A stretch of DNA of 64,000 nt from Neisseria canis (GTDB lineage: Bacteria; Pseudomonadota; Gammaproteobacteria; Burkholderiales; Neisseriaceae). Below the pieces are notes generated by a model. It made no database searches. It had not been told where the DNA came from and saw only the letters and a program-made list of their open reading frames with translations. The translations under genes and the position numbers were made by a program. Positions 23,065-32,723 of this stretch are shown here, piece by piece (the stretch's first letter is position 1; each line of letters opens with the position of its first letter). Location of the stretch: the NCBI RefSeq assembly GCF_900636765.1, contig NZ_LR134313.1, positions 1,860,001-1,924,000 of the forward strand. The letters are read 5' to 3'.

Positions 23065-23093
23065 GGCCGTCTGAAATTTCAGACGGCTTTTTT
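23065..23093. terminator. Uptake-sequence terminator after CBASS
   Basis: GCCGTCTGAAA and TTTCAGACGGC form a stem followed by T6. It ends CBASS on the plus strand and lies next to the convergent transglycosylase gene. Confidence 0.8.
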
Positions 23094-23126
23094 ATGTTAC
23101 GGTTTGGCCAAAAATGAACTCAGTAT

Positions 23127-23930
23127 TCAATTACTGTAAATCCCATTTCCAGATACAGATCCCATGCGGCTGTTTTCCCTACCAAACTGCATCCCACCGT
23201 GCTGAGAAAACCGCACACCGCCGTTATTACGGGTAACGGATCTAGCCGTATGTACAGCCGCTTGTTTCTGCTTTGTGGCGCCATAGCTGCCGAATGTCGG
23301 TTTAGAGGGCAGGGCAACACGGCCACCGGTTGAGGCCGTCTGAACAGGCGTTGTAGCTGCCGCTTTGACTGTTTGGCCAACACACTGTTGGTCGGGAAAC
23401 TTTTGTTTGAATGCTGTGTACAAAGCCGTTACATTGCTTACATAGGCTTTTGTTTCCCCGATATTGGGGATCCGGTTCCCGGCTTGTTTGACCTTTCCCG
23501 GGCCTGCGTTGTAAGCCGCCAAGGCCAAATCCAGGCGGCCGAATTGTCTGTGCATTTTGTTCAGATAGCGTGCCCCGGCGCGTACCGACGTTTCAGGGTG
23601 GTACAGGCGGCTTCGGTTTAGGCCGAACTCGCTCATGGCGGTTGCCGGCATCACCTGGGTCAGTCCTGTGGCACTGACGGGTGAGACGGCCTTGTTGTCG
23701 TACATGCTTTCATAAGCAATCAATGACTTCATCAGTCTCGGATCCACACCTTCCAAACAGGCTACGCGCTCGATTACCGATTCGTGCTTCCAATAGTTCG
23801 CGAGCATGTTGCGACAGGATGGGGGCTGCTTACGGCCTTTCAGACAACTTTCGACACGCTCGCGTTGGCCTGCCTCCGCCAAAGTCGGCAGGAATAGGGC
23901 GGCAGTTAATGCCCAAATCAGTTTGTTCAT
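23127..23930 (-). CDS. VirB1-like lytic transglycosylase
   Basis: The start is set at 23930 (MNKLIWALTAALFLPTLAEA), which gives a clean signal peptide; an upstream in-frame ATG would add an improbable 30 residues. The SLT domain has the catalytic glutamate at about 74 in IAYESMYDNKAVSP, then SATGLTQVMPATA and LAAYNAGPGKV. It would open the peptidoglycan layer for the transfer apparatus. The C-terminal 80 residues are low-complexity and basic. It is divergent from the 24015 gene, with a palindrome between them. Confidence 0.85.
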   Translation of the reverse strand: MNKLIWALTAALFLPTLAEAGQRERVESCLKGRKQPPSCRNMLANYWKHESVIERVACLEGVDPRLMKSLIAYESMYDNKAVSPVSATGLTQVMPATAMSEFGLNRSRLYHPETSVRAGARYLNKMHRQFGRLDLALAAYNAGPGKVKQAGNRIPNIGETKAYVSNVTALYTAFKQKFPDQQCVGQTVKAAATTPVQTASTGGRVALPSKPTFGSYGATKQKQAAVHTARSVTRNNGGVRFSQHGGMQFGRENSRMGSVSGNGIYSN

Positions 23931-23962
23931 TTGGATACACCCTTCAAAAATCAATACATAAC

Positions 23963-23979
23963 ATATCATATTATGATAT
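23963..23979. promoter_or_regulatory. 17-bp palindrome between divergent genes
   Basis: ATATCATA and TATGATAT around a central T lie midway between the transglycosylase start (23930, minus) and the 24015 gene (plus). The position and perfect symmetry fit an operator controlling both. Confidence 0.5.
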
Positions 23980-24014
23980 ATTGGCAACAATATAAAAACA
24001 AGGAGCTTACCGAT

Positions 24015-24560
24015 ATGCAACCCAAAGTCATTTTTGTCACGTTAATAGCGGCAGCCGCATTACCGGCATCTGCCGGGCCTGAGCTAAACATGACCGCAGC
24101 CCAATTTGAGGCCGCTCAAGAAAAGCGGGAATACCGGTTTGACGGTTATCCCACCAAAAACCGGTTTAACGGTAAAAGCGCACCGCTAAACCTCAAAAAC
24201 CGCTACGCACGGACTTTTAAAACCCGCCTGACGAACGTATTGGCGGAAAACAAACCCAATGCGGCGGGCAAATACTCTACTTTCGGTTTCGGTTGCGGCT
24301 CTTCCGGCTGTGTCGGAATTGGTGCCATCGACAACAACACCGGAACGCCGATATACTTGGGCAATATACTTATGGGCTGCGGCACGTCGGAAGAGTACGG
24401 TGATTTCCGCTCCGACCCGCGCAGCAATTTGGTAATCGTCTCCGGTTGTATGGATGACCGTTTGAACGACAACACGGGCAGCAGCCGGTTCGGTTATCAT
24501 TATTTTTTACTGAAAAACGGCAAATTCCACCATTTACGCTCGGTCAGGGTCATCCGCTAA
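24015..24560 (+). CDS. Secreted hypothetical protein, 181 aa
   Basis: The start at ATG 24015 follows ACAAGGAGCTTACCGAT. The first 20 residues (MQPKVIFVTLIAAAALPASA) are a typical signal peptide with an A-x-A-like cleavage site. The mature part has four cysteines in GFGCGSSGCVG, MGCGTS and VSGCMDD that could form two disulfides. A surface or periplasmic role beside the transfer apparatus, such as exclusion or assembly, is possible but unproved. I do not recognise the family. Confidence 0.65.
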   Translation: MQPKVIFVTLIAAAALPASAGPELNMTAAQFEAAQEKREYRFDGYPTKNRFNGKSAPLNLKNRYARTFKTRLTNVLAENKPNAAGKYSTFGFGCGSSGCVGIGAIDNNTGTPIYLGNILMGCGTSEEYGDFRSDPRSNLVIVSGCMDDRLNDNTGSSRFGYHYFLLKNGKFHHLRSVRVIR

Positions 24561-24606
24561 AAGACACGGGGCAGGCGATAAGTTATACGGGAGACTACAA
24601 AACATC

Positions 24607-25125
24607 ATGAGTAATACTCCAAAAAATAGGCAATACGGCAGAATAGAAGTGATGGAAAATGGCCGTAAAATAATCCGCATTGCTCCCGGCTACAATAATT
24701 ATTGCTTTTTCCATCCCAACGATATACTTTTGCCCGAAAACATTCTCGTCCGTAAAGCAGACAACGGGAACCGACCGGCCGGATTTTCAGTCAAAGATTG
24801 GGACTACGTTTACCTACACCATGGCGACGAGGTCGAATTAACTCTGTCGAAACGGACGAATCCTTGGCGGGCATACGATGTCCTGATGGTTAAAAAAGCC
24901 GAACGGCCTAAAGCCGATGCGGTACCACCCCAGTTCCAGGAAACTGCACCACCGGGACAAATCATCCAACAGAACGTAACCGTGAATAATCACCGGGGAG
25001 AAAAAGCCTACTATGTCAAAAACAACCGGCATAAAAGCGGTTATAGGCTGCACCAAGTTCTGATATTTTTGATTCTGTGTGCCGTTCTAGCCATAGTACT
25101 GTTTACTGCCTATCCGAACTCCTGA
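24607..25125 (+). CDS. C-terminally anchored hypothetical protein, 172 aa
   Basis: The product begins MSNTPKNRQYGRIEVMENGR. It has a soluble N-terminal region (1-110), a basic linker and one transmembrane segment near the C-terminus (LIFLILCAVLAIVLFTAY, about 150-168). There is no signal peptide, so it is probably an inner-membrane protein with the N-terminus in the cytoplasm. It lies 46 bases after the secreted protein gene, and probably in one unit with it and with the 25164 gene. Confidence 0.6.
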   Translation: MSNTPKNRQYGRIEVMENGRKIIRIAPGYNNYCFFHPNDILLPENILVRKADNGNRPAGFSVKDWDYVYLHHGDEVELTLSKRTNPWRAYDVLMVKKAERPKADAVPPQFQETAPPGQIIQQNVTVNNHRGEKAYYVKNNRHKSGYRLHQVLIFLILCAVLAIVLFTAYPNS

Positions 25126-25163
25126 TTTCAGATGGCCTGAATTAAAATATAAGGAGAATAAAA

Positions 25164-25370
25164 ATGTCTTTATACGATGATGACTATGATGACCACATCC
25201 GCACCAGCATAATACATGCTGATAATCCCAGAAACATTTACTACGGAAAAACGGACATCTTCGGCGACCCAAATACACCGTGGACAACCGTCAAAATCAT
25301 TGCCACCGTCTTCAAGTTGTTGTGTATGACCGCTATAGCATCCTATGTCTTTTTTTCCATGACAAAATAA
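25164..25370 (+). CDS. Small membrane protein, 68 aa
   Basis: The product begins MSLYDDDYDDHIRTSIIHAD. The acidic N-terminus is followed by a single hydrophobic helix at residues 45-65 (VKIIATVFKLLCMTAIASYVFF). The start follows TATAAGGAGAATAAAA, a very good ribosome binding site. Function is unknown. It converges on traG across a terminator. Confidence 0.6.
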   Translation: MSLYDDDYDDHIRTSIIHADNPRNIYYGKTDIFGDPNTPWTTVKIIATVFKLLCMTAIASYVFFSMTK

Positions 25371-25385
25371 TTCCGCCATTGGTTT

Positions 25386-25420
25386 CAGACGGCCTGCCTG
25401 TGTGCAGGCCGTCTGTTTTA
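25386..25420. terminator. Uptake-sequence bidirectional terminator
   Basis: CAGACGGCCTGC and GCAGGCCGTCTG form a strong stem followed by a T-run. It serves the 25164 gene and the long traC-traG operon from the other side. Confidence 0.85.
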
Positions 25421-25421
25421 A

Positions 25422-28400
25422 TCATTTCCGGGCATCCATCAGAGCCGCTCGAGCCTGGTTAATGCTCAATCGTGCCTTATTGCCGTTGTGGCCGTGGTAA
25501 TACGACTGACCGGCCTGAACTTGTCCGACATGGCCTTTCATGGCAGCCGGCACCGGAAATGCCGCCCATTCTTTCGCCAATGCCACCAACGCCTTGTTGA
25601 TATCATTGTGTTTGCCGTGGATATAGTCCCAAGCGGCACCGCCGCCGGCTTTTTTCAGCAGGTAATCGTTAAAAATACGTTCCTGCAATGCAGGGGTAAA
25701 TTTCTCGTTACCTTTCAGATCCAATGCTTTTACGGCTTCGCGGAACGTGGTTTCAACCATTTGATATTTGCCTACCGCATTAAACTCATTGCGCCTTTGG
25801 GCAGCCATAATCTCATTGACCGTCATATTCGACAAATCGCGGCTGGAGGAACGGTTACCGTGAGCCTGACCGAGATTGACGGAATGGTAGTTGCCTTCGG
25901 CTTTGGCAATCAGCGACTTGATCGATGAGGCAAACCCATCAGTTGCCTTCTGCGTGTTTTCGGCTATTTCCGGGGCTTTGGCTTCCAGCTTGGCAAAATG
26001 CTCTTTCATCTGCGGACTTTCCAAAATGGTAATCTTGGAACCGCCGTTTATATAGTGACCGTTGGGTACCATGCGGTCTCCCTGATAATAATCGGATACC
26101 CAGGCTCCTTTGCCGCCGTCGGCAGCCTGTACCCAAACCGCGATATGGCCGTGTTCGTCGCCGCCTTTGCCGTCTTTGGATCCGACACCGTGCGGCGAAA
26201 TCAATGCCACCTGGCCGTCTCGCGGGGTATAGCCCTCGATCGTACCTTTGCGGTCGGTCACATCACCGCTGGCCACCACCGACCATCCGTAGCGGCTTTG
26301 TAGTTCCCTGCCCATTTCTTGGGCGTTGCCGTGCTTGCGGTCGTCAATCAGGTCAGCCTTGCCGAGAATCAGCGCCGTGCCATTGGCACACAGCCCGATT
26401 CCACGCCCGGCAGCAATATGGTCGGAAGTGTGGATCAGTTTGTCCGGGTCAGTTGAAAACTTCTCGCCGGTAATCTTTTTAACCATTTCCGCCGCTTTCT
26501 GCATCCCGACGTGCGAAGCATCATTAGTGCCGGCGGGGGCAGTCGGAGACTGATTTTGAACGGGCGTGTCATCGCGCAGATCCATTCTGCCCACACCGCC
26601 GAAACGCTCCGCCGGATTGAAGCCTAATACTTCGGATACCGCTTTGCCATCGAAGGTTCGCACCATATTACCGGGATCGAAGCTGTTGATTTTTTGAATC
26701 AGCTCTTCTTTTCTTTCTTTCAGCCGCTGAATGTCTTCCTGATTTTTTGTCTGCTCCTGCTGTGCTTCGGTTTCATCCGTTTTTGCCCGTATGGCGTTAA
26801 GTGTGGGAGCGGCAGCCACACCGGCAGCCACCAAAGCCGCTTTGGTGTTGTCCGAACCAAGAACTTCCTCTACTCCCCTGCCAACCTGCTTGGCAGGATT
26901 TTCCAATTCGTTAATCTGTTTCTGTATGCTGTTGACTTCCTGTGCCGCCTCACGGATTTTTTGGTTGTTGTATTCCCAAATCTGCTGACGGGCAGTCATT
27001 TCGCTTTCAGCACCGTTAACACGCCCTTGCACCCCCGCCACATTCTGACCGGCTCCGTTCAGACGGCCTTTGTCTATCGGGTCGGCATAGGAACCCAGTC
27101 TGTCCGCTGCGGCCGCATCCATCCGGCCGTCAATTTTAGACTGCACGTCCGCGCTGTGACGGGTGCCGTATTCCAGTGCATTGAGTTTGCTCTCGAACTG
27201 GTCGGCAATCGGCTTGCCGCCGGCCAGGCCGTGCTCGGAGGCCGTCTGAAACAGGCTTTGGAAGGCGGCGGTGGCGGCCAGTTTTTCGGCATCGCTGCCG
27301 TTGACGCTGTAACCGTACAGCTCTTTGTACAGGTTGGCGCCGACATTGCCCGGCGCATCGGCAGCACGCATGACTGCATCGGCTACCGTTTGGTTGTATG
27401 TGCCGGCTGCTTTGGCCGCAGCAAAAATCTGATCAGACGCACCGTAAACATACCGGCCGTCCGGGCCGATTTGGCCCCCGGCATGATCTAACAATCCCAC
27501 TTTGCGGAAGGTATCCAAATCGATGCTGGCAGAAGCACCGTTGGACAAGGTTGAGCTGGTAGCGGTTTGTAGCGAATCCCGTTCGCTGCGCATATCGGTA
27601 ACGGCCTGCTGGCGGGCTTGCTGCAAGGTGCTTGCGTCCATCGTGCCGGATGAGGTTTCGAATTTGCGGATATCGTCCAGTTTGGTCGAGGCCGACAGGC
27701 TGTGGCTGTTGCCGTTACTGTCTACGTATTTAAGTTCCTCAGCCTGTCCTGCTTCTGCACGACCTTCCACACCTGCGCCCACAAAACCGAACGCTTGGAA
27801 GCCCGCATTGGCGGTTGCCGTAATTTTTTGCGAATTGCCGTCCGACATAACCTGTTCACCCTTTTGAGCGTAATCAAAAGTCCATTTGCCGTCATGACCT
27901 TTAGAGAGCACAAAGCCGTCTGCCAGCACCCTGCCGCTGCTGTCGGTGGTGGCCAGCATTTCAGACAGGGTTTGGCTTTCCGCCTTGCTCAGGGCAGCAT
28001 CGATAGTGGAAACCGCCTGCTGTTGCACCGCACTGCTGACACTCAAATCCAGCTTACCGGGGAAGGCGGCTTCGGCCTGGCTCATCAGCTGACTACCGCG
28101 CTCCAAAGCCTGGCTCGCGCCGGAACGGGAAATGATGCCGGCCGCGTCGATAACGGGCGATTCGTCCAGTTTCGGCGATTCTGTTTTTTCATCGATGTTG
28201 CCTTGTCCCACCATAGTGGAACGGTCGGCAAAGCGGCTCATCACATACGGGGAACCTATCAGCACCAACAGGGCGAGGGTGGAGACACCGGACATAATCG
28301 TCGAGCCGGTCAGAATGGTTTTCTGCAACTCTTCGAAAACCCTGTCGGTAAACTGCGGCGATAAAGCCACCAAGGGTTTCTGGCTCAATACCGCTTCACT

Positions 28401-29942
28401 CAGCATGTTATACAGCTCGTCGGACAGGGCGTATTGCAGGAAATGGCCGGCGATGGTCTGCACCGGTAACAGCAGGTTCATCCACGCCGCCAACACGACA
28501 TAAGTTCCGAGAATGACAAAACTCTTCACACCGCGCACCAAAACGACGAAGATCATCAGCGGGGTAATCATGACGTAGAAAGAGAGCATGAAATTCATAA
28601 ATTTTTGGAACATACTCTGCCAGCCGCTGGCTTCGCCGGCCGCATCCACGGCCGCTGCCGACAAGGCCTCTCCCATAATCTGTTCGGCACGTTCGCAGGA
28701 TGGGTCGGAATTACCGATACAGCGTTGGGCGACACGGTTTAATATCAACGCCGACTGAATACTGGCGGCATCTACCGCCACGCCCGCGCTGTAAAAACGT
28801 GCCAATTCATTAGGGTTGAGATGACCGCCGTTGGCCATTACCCGGTCATAGGCGAATTTCAAGATGTTGTGGGGGTTTTCCGCGCTGCCTGCCGAGGCAC
28901 CAGAAATCGATGCCACCGCAGAGGGGAGGGCGTTAAGTTCTTTCTGTATCCCTGCTGCCTGGGAACCGCTTTGCATGGTTTTGCCGCTGCTGATATTGCG
29001 TTGTCCCACCTGTAATTGCTCAGCTGCGGGAGAATAGGTTTTACCCGGTTTGGGTGTGGATAATGCCAGCGATTGCGCAGCAATCACTTTACCCGCGTCG
29101 GCACAGTTCATGGCAGCCTGCACCACCTTGCCGTCACCGGCTCCCGAATCCAGCCAAACCTTGGTTTCACCGCTCTGCAAGCCTTTGGTTAGTACATTTA
29201 GATAACCGCCGTTTGTGGTTTCCCCCCAGCGTTTGTTCCAGGTTTTGCAGTCTTGGGCGGCAGTGGCCATATTGGTGGTCAGCATCGGGTTGCCGCCTTG
29301 CGCAAAGGTTCGGCGCAGTCCCATCAGCGTTTTCAGGGGACTGAATACGCCTTGCGAACCGTATAGCGGCAAACCGCCTGCCTCCGTACCGGTATCGAAA
29401 CCCGCAGCACCCGTCCAATTGACATCGGCAACACTCTGGGCGGCCGTATCGACCGCGACGGTTGTGTAATAGCTGAGCGTGCTGAAAAAACCCAGCAGGG
29501 CGGCCACACCGAAGGGAACACCGTCCACCTGTTTGAAACGGACGGCACCGGCATTGGCCATACCGTTTTCATCCATATAATTGGCAATATATACGGTAGT
29601 TTTGGGTACCATCAGCACGGCAAACAGAAAGACCATGAACAGGTTCTGCAACGGTGTCAGTTTGCCTGCGGTCATGATATAGACGGCCGCCATCAAACAG
29701 GCTATCAGTAACCCGACCTTGATAACGCCGAAAATAAACGGGCCGTCGCCGCCGAAGAGCAGGGCAGCCATCTTGAATGCCCGCCAGGCAGGTTCGAGGT
29801 CGCCGGAAACCCAAATCGTAAAGATTCCGGGGTCTCCTTCAACCGTATCCTGCGGAAGCTCCGCCCAAACCGCCGGAGCGTAGAGCAAAGGTAGCAGGAA
29901 TAGAATATAAATTCGGGTAAGGTACTGTTTGATTGCTGACAT
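25422..29942 (-). CDS. traG: TraG-like T4SS protein fused to CHAP and lysozyme-like domains
   Basis: At 1506 residues this is far longer than the roughly 940-residue F TraG. The signal peptide and hydrophobic N-terminal third (segments within about 60-170 and 440-560) match TraG, which stabilises mating pairs. A long Gln/Ala-rich region follows. Near the C-terminus a CHAP-like amidase/peptidase domain has C1185 (GIGLCANG) and H1266 (EHGHIAVW). The end, about 1340-1470, resembles a muramidase: KAEGNYHSVN with E1349, then FNAVGKYQM. Carrying both peptidoglycan-cleaving activities on TraG itself is unusual. It is the last gene of the transfer operon, 18 bases after traH. Confidence 0.85.
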   Translation of the reverse strand: MSAIKQYLTRIYILFLLPLLYAPAVWAELPQDTVEGDPGIFTIWVSGDLEPAWRAFKMAALLFGGDGPFIFGVIKVGLLIACLMAAVYIMTAGKLTPLQNLFMVFLFAVLMVPKTTVYIANYMDENGMANAGAVRFKQVDGVPFGVAALLGFFSTLSYYTTVAVDTAAQSVADVNWTGAAGFDTGTEAGGLPLYGSQGVFSPLKTLMGLRRTFAQGGNPMLTTNMATAAQDCKTWNKRWGETTNGGYLNVLTKGLQSGETKVWLDSGAGDGKVVQAAMNCADAGKVIAAQSLALSTPKPGKTYSPAAEQLQVGQRNISSGKTMQSGSQAAGIQKELNALPSAVASISGASAGSAENPHNILKFAYDRVMANGGHLNPNELARFYSAGVAVDAASIQSALILNRVAQRCIGNSDPSCERAEQIMGEALSAAAVDAAGEASGWQSMFQKFMNFMLSFYVMITPLMIFVVLVRGVKSFVILGTYVVLAAWMNLLLPVQTIAGHFLQYALSDELYNMLSEAVLSQKPLVALSPQFTDRVFEELQKTILTGSTIMSGVSTLALLVLIGSPYVMSRFADRSTMVGQGNIDEKTESPKLDESPVIDAAGIISRSGASQALERGSQLMSQAEAAFPGKLDLSVSSAVQQQAVSTIDAALSKAESQTLSEMLATTDSSGRVLADGFVLSKGHDGKWTFDYAQKGEQVMSDGNSQKITATANAGFQAFGFVGAGVEGRAEAGQAEELKYVDSNGNSHSLSASTKLDDIRKFETSSGTMDASTLQQARQQAVTDMRSERDSLQTATSSTLSNGASASIDLDTFRKVGLLDHAGGQIGPDGRYVYGASDQIFAAAKAAGTYNQTVADAVMRAADAPGNVGANLYKELYGYSVNGSDAEKLAATAAFQSLFQTASEHGLAGGKPIADQFESKLNALEYGTRHSADVQSKIDGRMDAAAADRLGSYADPIDKGRLNGAGQNVAGVQGRVNGAESEMTARQQIWEYNNQKIREAAQEVNSIQKQINELENPAKQVGRGVEEVLGSDNTKAALVAAGVAAAPTLNAIRAKTDETEAQQEQTKNQEDIQRLKERKEELIQKINSFDPGNMVRTFDGKAVSEVLGFNPAERFGGVGRMDLRDDTPVQNQSPTAPAGTNDASHVGMQKAAEMVKKITGEKFSTDPDKLIHTSDHIAAGRGIGLCANGTALILGKADLIDDRKHGNAQEMGRELQSRYGWSVVASGDVTDRKGTIEGYTPRDGQVALISPHGVGSKDGKGGDEHGHIAVWVQAADGGKGAWVSDYYQGDRMVPNGHYINGGSKITILESPQMKEHFAKLEAKAPEIAENTQKATDGFASSIKSLIAKAEGNYHSVNLGQAHGNRSSSRDLSNMTVNEIMAAQRRNEFNAVGKYQMVETTFREAVKALDLKGNEKFTPALQERIFNDYLLKKAGGGAAWDYIHGKHNDINKALVALAKEWAAFPVPAAMKGHVGQVQAGQSYYHGHNGNKARLSINQARAALMDARK

Positions 29943-29960
29943 GACGCGGCCTCTATGGTG

Positions 29961-31481
29961 TTAATTCAAGCCGTTGAGCTTCATGGTAATGTTTGTCTGA
30001 TTCAGAATGCTGCGCTGCATCCGGCTACGGCTTTCCGGGTCGAGGTAAATTTCAGCCCTTCTCTCCAATTTGTCCGATTGCGCTTTCTGAACTTCGGACA
30101 TCGGAGCGATGTCTTTGCCGTTCGATACATTGGCCGAATACGAAACAGACAGGGTTTTGTTCATTGCCTGAACCAGCTCCGCTGCCATATTGCGGCCGAG
30201 CGATTCTGCGACGTAATCCACCATCATGGCCATCAGTGCGGTATTGCCGGTGGCGGCTACCGACGATAAGGCGGTACGGGTTTCGATCGGCAAGGCGTTC
30301 AGGAAGCGGTGTTGTCTTTCGTCCAAGGTTACGGAGTTGTCGGAGAGGTAAGCCATGATGCTGTCGGGTGCGATGGCAGATGTGCGGGAATCGCCCATAA
30401 CATTACTGTCACCCATATTCGTCTGTTTGCCCGCCAGCAGGCCGATGATGTAGCGCTTGGTGCCCGGATATTCTGTCTGTTTGACCGCAACGTTCTGACA
30501 GCTGTCGGCTTTGCTGACATTGAAATCCGCGCAGCTGTAACCGTTCAGGTTGCCGCCGGTCGGCGCTCCGTTTACCAAATCGTCAAAACTCCACAGTGGT
30601 GCCAGCTGCTTGTCTTTACGGTTGGTCGAACCTTTGGCGAAATCGCCGCCGGAAGAAGAGGAGGCGGCATTGCTGCCGGTCAGGTTGATGTCGGTGCCGT
30701 AGAGGTTCATGGCCAGCTCGAGAAAACCCTGGTCGCCGCCGTAAGGGGCGGTATCGATGCTTGCGGCGGCGCTGCTGCCGTTTCCGAAAACACCGGTGCT
30801 GGCCAAGGTGTTCATCAGATTGTTGCCGTAAATGGTGCTTTCGTCGGCCGCATTGCCTTCACGGTTGGCATTTTGACCGTTTTTGAAGCGGTTTTCGTTT
30901 GCTTCGTAGAAATCCGAAAATGCACCCTTCGCAGCGGCCGTTACTGCTTCACGGGAAGATAAACCGTCGTTTTTCCACAAACTGCCCAGCTGGGTGGCGC
31001 CCCGGGCTGCATCGACCAAATGGCTGCCGATTTGACAGGTATTTTTGGATGCGCTGTTAATTTTGGATGTCAGATCGTGCAGGCCGGTCATGATGCCCTG
31101 GCAGCGTGTGCAAAGGTTGTCCAATACCACTTTGGCGGTGTAGCCGCCGGCATTGGACATGATGCCGCGCATGATATTGCGCATATTGTCGAGCGAGATC
31201 ATTGAGAACGAGCCGAACGACGCATCAATGCCGCCGCACCCGGCGGCAAAGCGGGGCGGGTCGTAGGCGACAATATTGAACGAACGCACGGGGGAGCGCA
31301 TACTGAAGCCGCCGAGCTGGCCGCCGTAGTTGCCGTTGACCGCACCGAAAGACGGATTGGTCTGCGTCCACATCATATCCATGCCCTTGCCGATATCGGC
31401 ACGGACATTCGAGCTGACGGCCAGCAGAACGACTGTCAGCAGAATGCCGATAACATTCGAAAGCCTTTTGATAAGATTCAT
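29961..31481 (-). CDS. traH: Conjugal transfer protein TraH
   Basis: The 506-residue periplasmic protein has a signal peptide (first 28 residues). The motifs DMMWTQTNPSFG, LDNMRNIMRG and NLCTRCQGIM with a CxxC pair (C124, C127) are typical of F-type TraH. TraH helps pilus assembly and mating-pair stability together with TraF and TraG, whose genes flank it. It overlaps the upstream small gene by 4 bases, so it is translationally coupled. Confidence 0.9.
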   Translation of the reverse strand: MNLIKRLSNVIGILLTVVLLAVSSNVRADIGKGMDMMWTQTNPSFGAVNGNYGGQLGGFSMRSPVRSFNIVAYDPPRFAAGCGGIDASFGSFSMISLDNMRNIMRGIMSNAGGYTAKVVLDNLCTRCQGIMTGLHDLTSKINSASKNTCQIGSHLVDAARGATQLGSLWKNDGLSSREAVTAAAKGAFSDFYEANENRFKNGQNANREGNAADESTIYGNNLMNTLASTGVFGNGSSAAASIDTAPYGGDQGFLELAMNLYGTDINLTGSNAASSSSGGDFAKGSTNRKDKQLAPLWSFDDLVNGAPTGGNLNGYSCADFNVSKADSCQNVAVKQTEYPGTKRYIIGLLAGKQTNMGDSNVMGDSRTSAIAPDSIMAYLSDNSVTLDERQHRFLNALPIETRTALSSVAATGNTALMAMMVDYVAESLGRNMAAELVQAMNKTLSVSYSANVSNGKDIAPMSEVQKAQSDKLERRAEIYLDPESRSRMQRSILNQTNITMKLNGLN

Positions 31482-31756
31482 ACTGGGGGTACTCCGAGAA
31501 ACTTTTCAATTTTTTCCAACAGCGCATCCAAATCCGATCCGCAAACTGCATCGCGTCGAATCAAGTAGCTGTCCATACGTTCGTAAAACACGCTGCTCAT
31601 ATGCTCGCCGATTTCGCCGATCATTTTTTCTCTCTCTTCGATAAGCTCGCAGCGGCGTTGCAAATCATGGGCGCAGATTTCGCCGATAATCGGATATGCC
31701 TGCCTGTAATCGCGCCCGTATGCTTCCTGAACATGGGTGAGTTTGAAAGCATTCAT
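31478..31756 (-). CDS. Small T4SS-operon protein, 92 aa
   Basis: The start is placed at 31756 (MNAFKLTHVQEAYGRDYRQA), 1 base after the traF stop; the longer frame would overlap traF by about 100 bases. The product is charged, mostly helical and cytoplasmic-looking, with two cysteines. F-type operons often carry small extra genes between traF and traH (trbB, trbJ, trbF in F), but this one does not match those I know. Confidence 0.6.
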   Translation of the reverse strand: MNAFKLTHVQEAYGRDYRQAYPIIGEICAHDLQRRCELIEEREKMIGEIGEHMSSVFYERMDSYLIRRDAVCGSDLDALLEKIEKFLGVPPV

Positions 31757-31757
31757 G

Positions 31758-32717
31758 CTACTGCTCCATTTTTTTGGTAATGATGCGGTAGATTTTTTCG
31801 GACAACTCTTCCGGGGTTTCCGTGCCGGTAAAGCCGGCCGCTTCCCAGTCGCTCTGCTCAATCATGCCGCGCTCGTTCATTTTGGCGGTACGGGTCAGCT
31901 TCGGATCGGCAATCTTCATGTCGATGGCTGCCGTGACTATCTTTTCCTCCAAATCCGAAAGACTCATGGCGCCGTGGGCAATGATGGCTGCGGTTTCCGG
32001 GGGCACCACCATCACTACGGCAGGAGTTACCTTGATGCCGAACTGGCGTGCACGGGAACCGCCGTTGTCGAAACGGACCTGTTTTTGGTTCATGCCTTTG
32101 ATAACGCCGCCGTCGATACTGATATAACGCACCTGCATTCGGTATTTTTGCTCCAGCATTTTTACCGTTTCATACTGGGCGTGGCAGAAATTGCAGTTGC
32201 TGTCAAAAAACATCCACAGGCCGGCCTTATTGCGGAGGTCGCCGATGATGCCTTCCTTGGCTTGGTCTATCTGCCAAAGCGCCTGCTGGCGGGCATGGGC
32301 GGCAATCGGTACGCGGACGGCCTCCGACAAATAGGGATATTTGTTGAGAATCTTTTCGGTGGTACGTGCTACTTCGTCCACGCGGTCGTTACGCAAACGC
32401 TCGAACGCTTTATAGGCCAAAGCATTTTTCTCCGAAGGGTCACTGCTCAAATTGTCCAACAGCTTCTGCTCGGTTTGACGGAACCATTCGGCGCTGCCGG
32501 GCTTTAATACGGGACTTTGGCTTGGCGCAACCGGTTGGAGTTGCGGTGTTTTTTCTTCCGGTTTCGGCTCTTCTTTCTTTACTTGTTTGGGTTTGTCCTT
32601 GTACCAAAAGTAACCTTCGGGTTGAGCCGCATCAAATGCGTTTCGCTGTGACCAGGCGACGGCAGCCGACAACATCGCTACGGTCATCAAAGACAGTTTC
32701 AATTTTCGGTTCATCAT
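31758..32717 (-). CDS. traF: Conjugal transfer protein TraF, thioredoxin-like
   Basis: The 319-residue product has a signal anchor at 5-24, a Pro/Lys-rich linker (40-75) and a C-terminal thioredoxin-like fold with FFDSNCNFCHAQYE (C175, C178) and the later cis-Pro VTPAVV. It keeps the redox-active CxxC pair, unlike F TraF itself, so it may act as a disulfide catalyst for cysteine-rich TraU and TraH. Its place in the operon next to traH matches GGI- and F-type systems. Confidence 0.9.
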   Translation of the reverse strand: MMNRKLKLSLMTVAMLSAAVAWSQRNAFDAAQPEGYFWYKDKPKQVKKEEPKPEEKTPQLQPVAPSQSPVLKPGSAEWFRQTEQKLLDNLSSDPSEKNALAYKAFERLRNDRVDEVARTTEKILNKYPYLSEAVRVPIAAHARQQALWQIDQAKEGIIGDLRNKAGLWMFFDSNCNFCHAQYETVKMLEQKYRMQVRYISIDGGVIKGMNQKQVRFDNGGSRARQFGIKVTPAVVMVVPPETAAIIAHGAMSLSDLEEKIVTAAIDMKIADPKLTRTAKMNERGMIEQSDWEAAGFTGTETPEELSEKIYRIITKKMEQ

Positions 32718-32723
32718 TCACTC

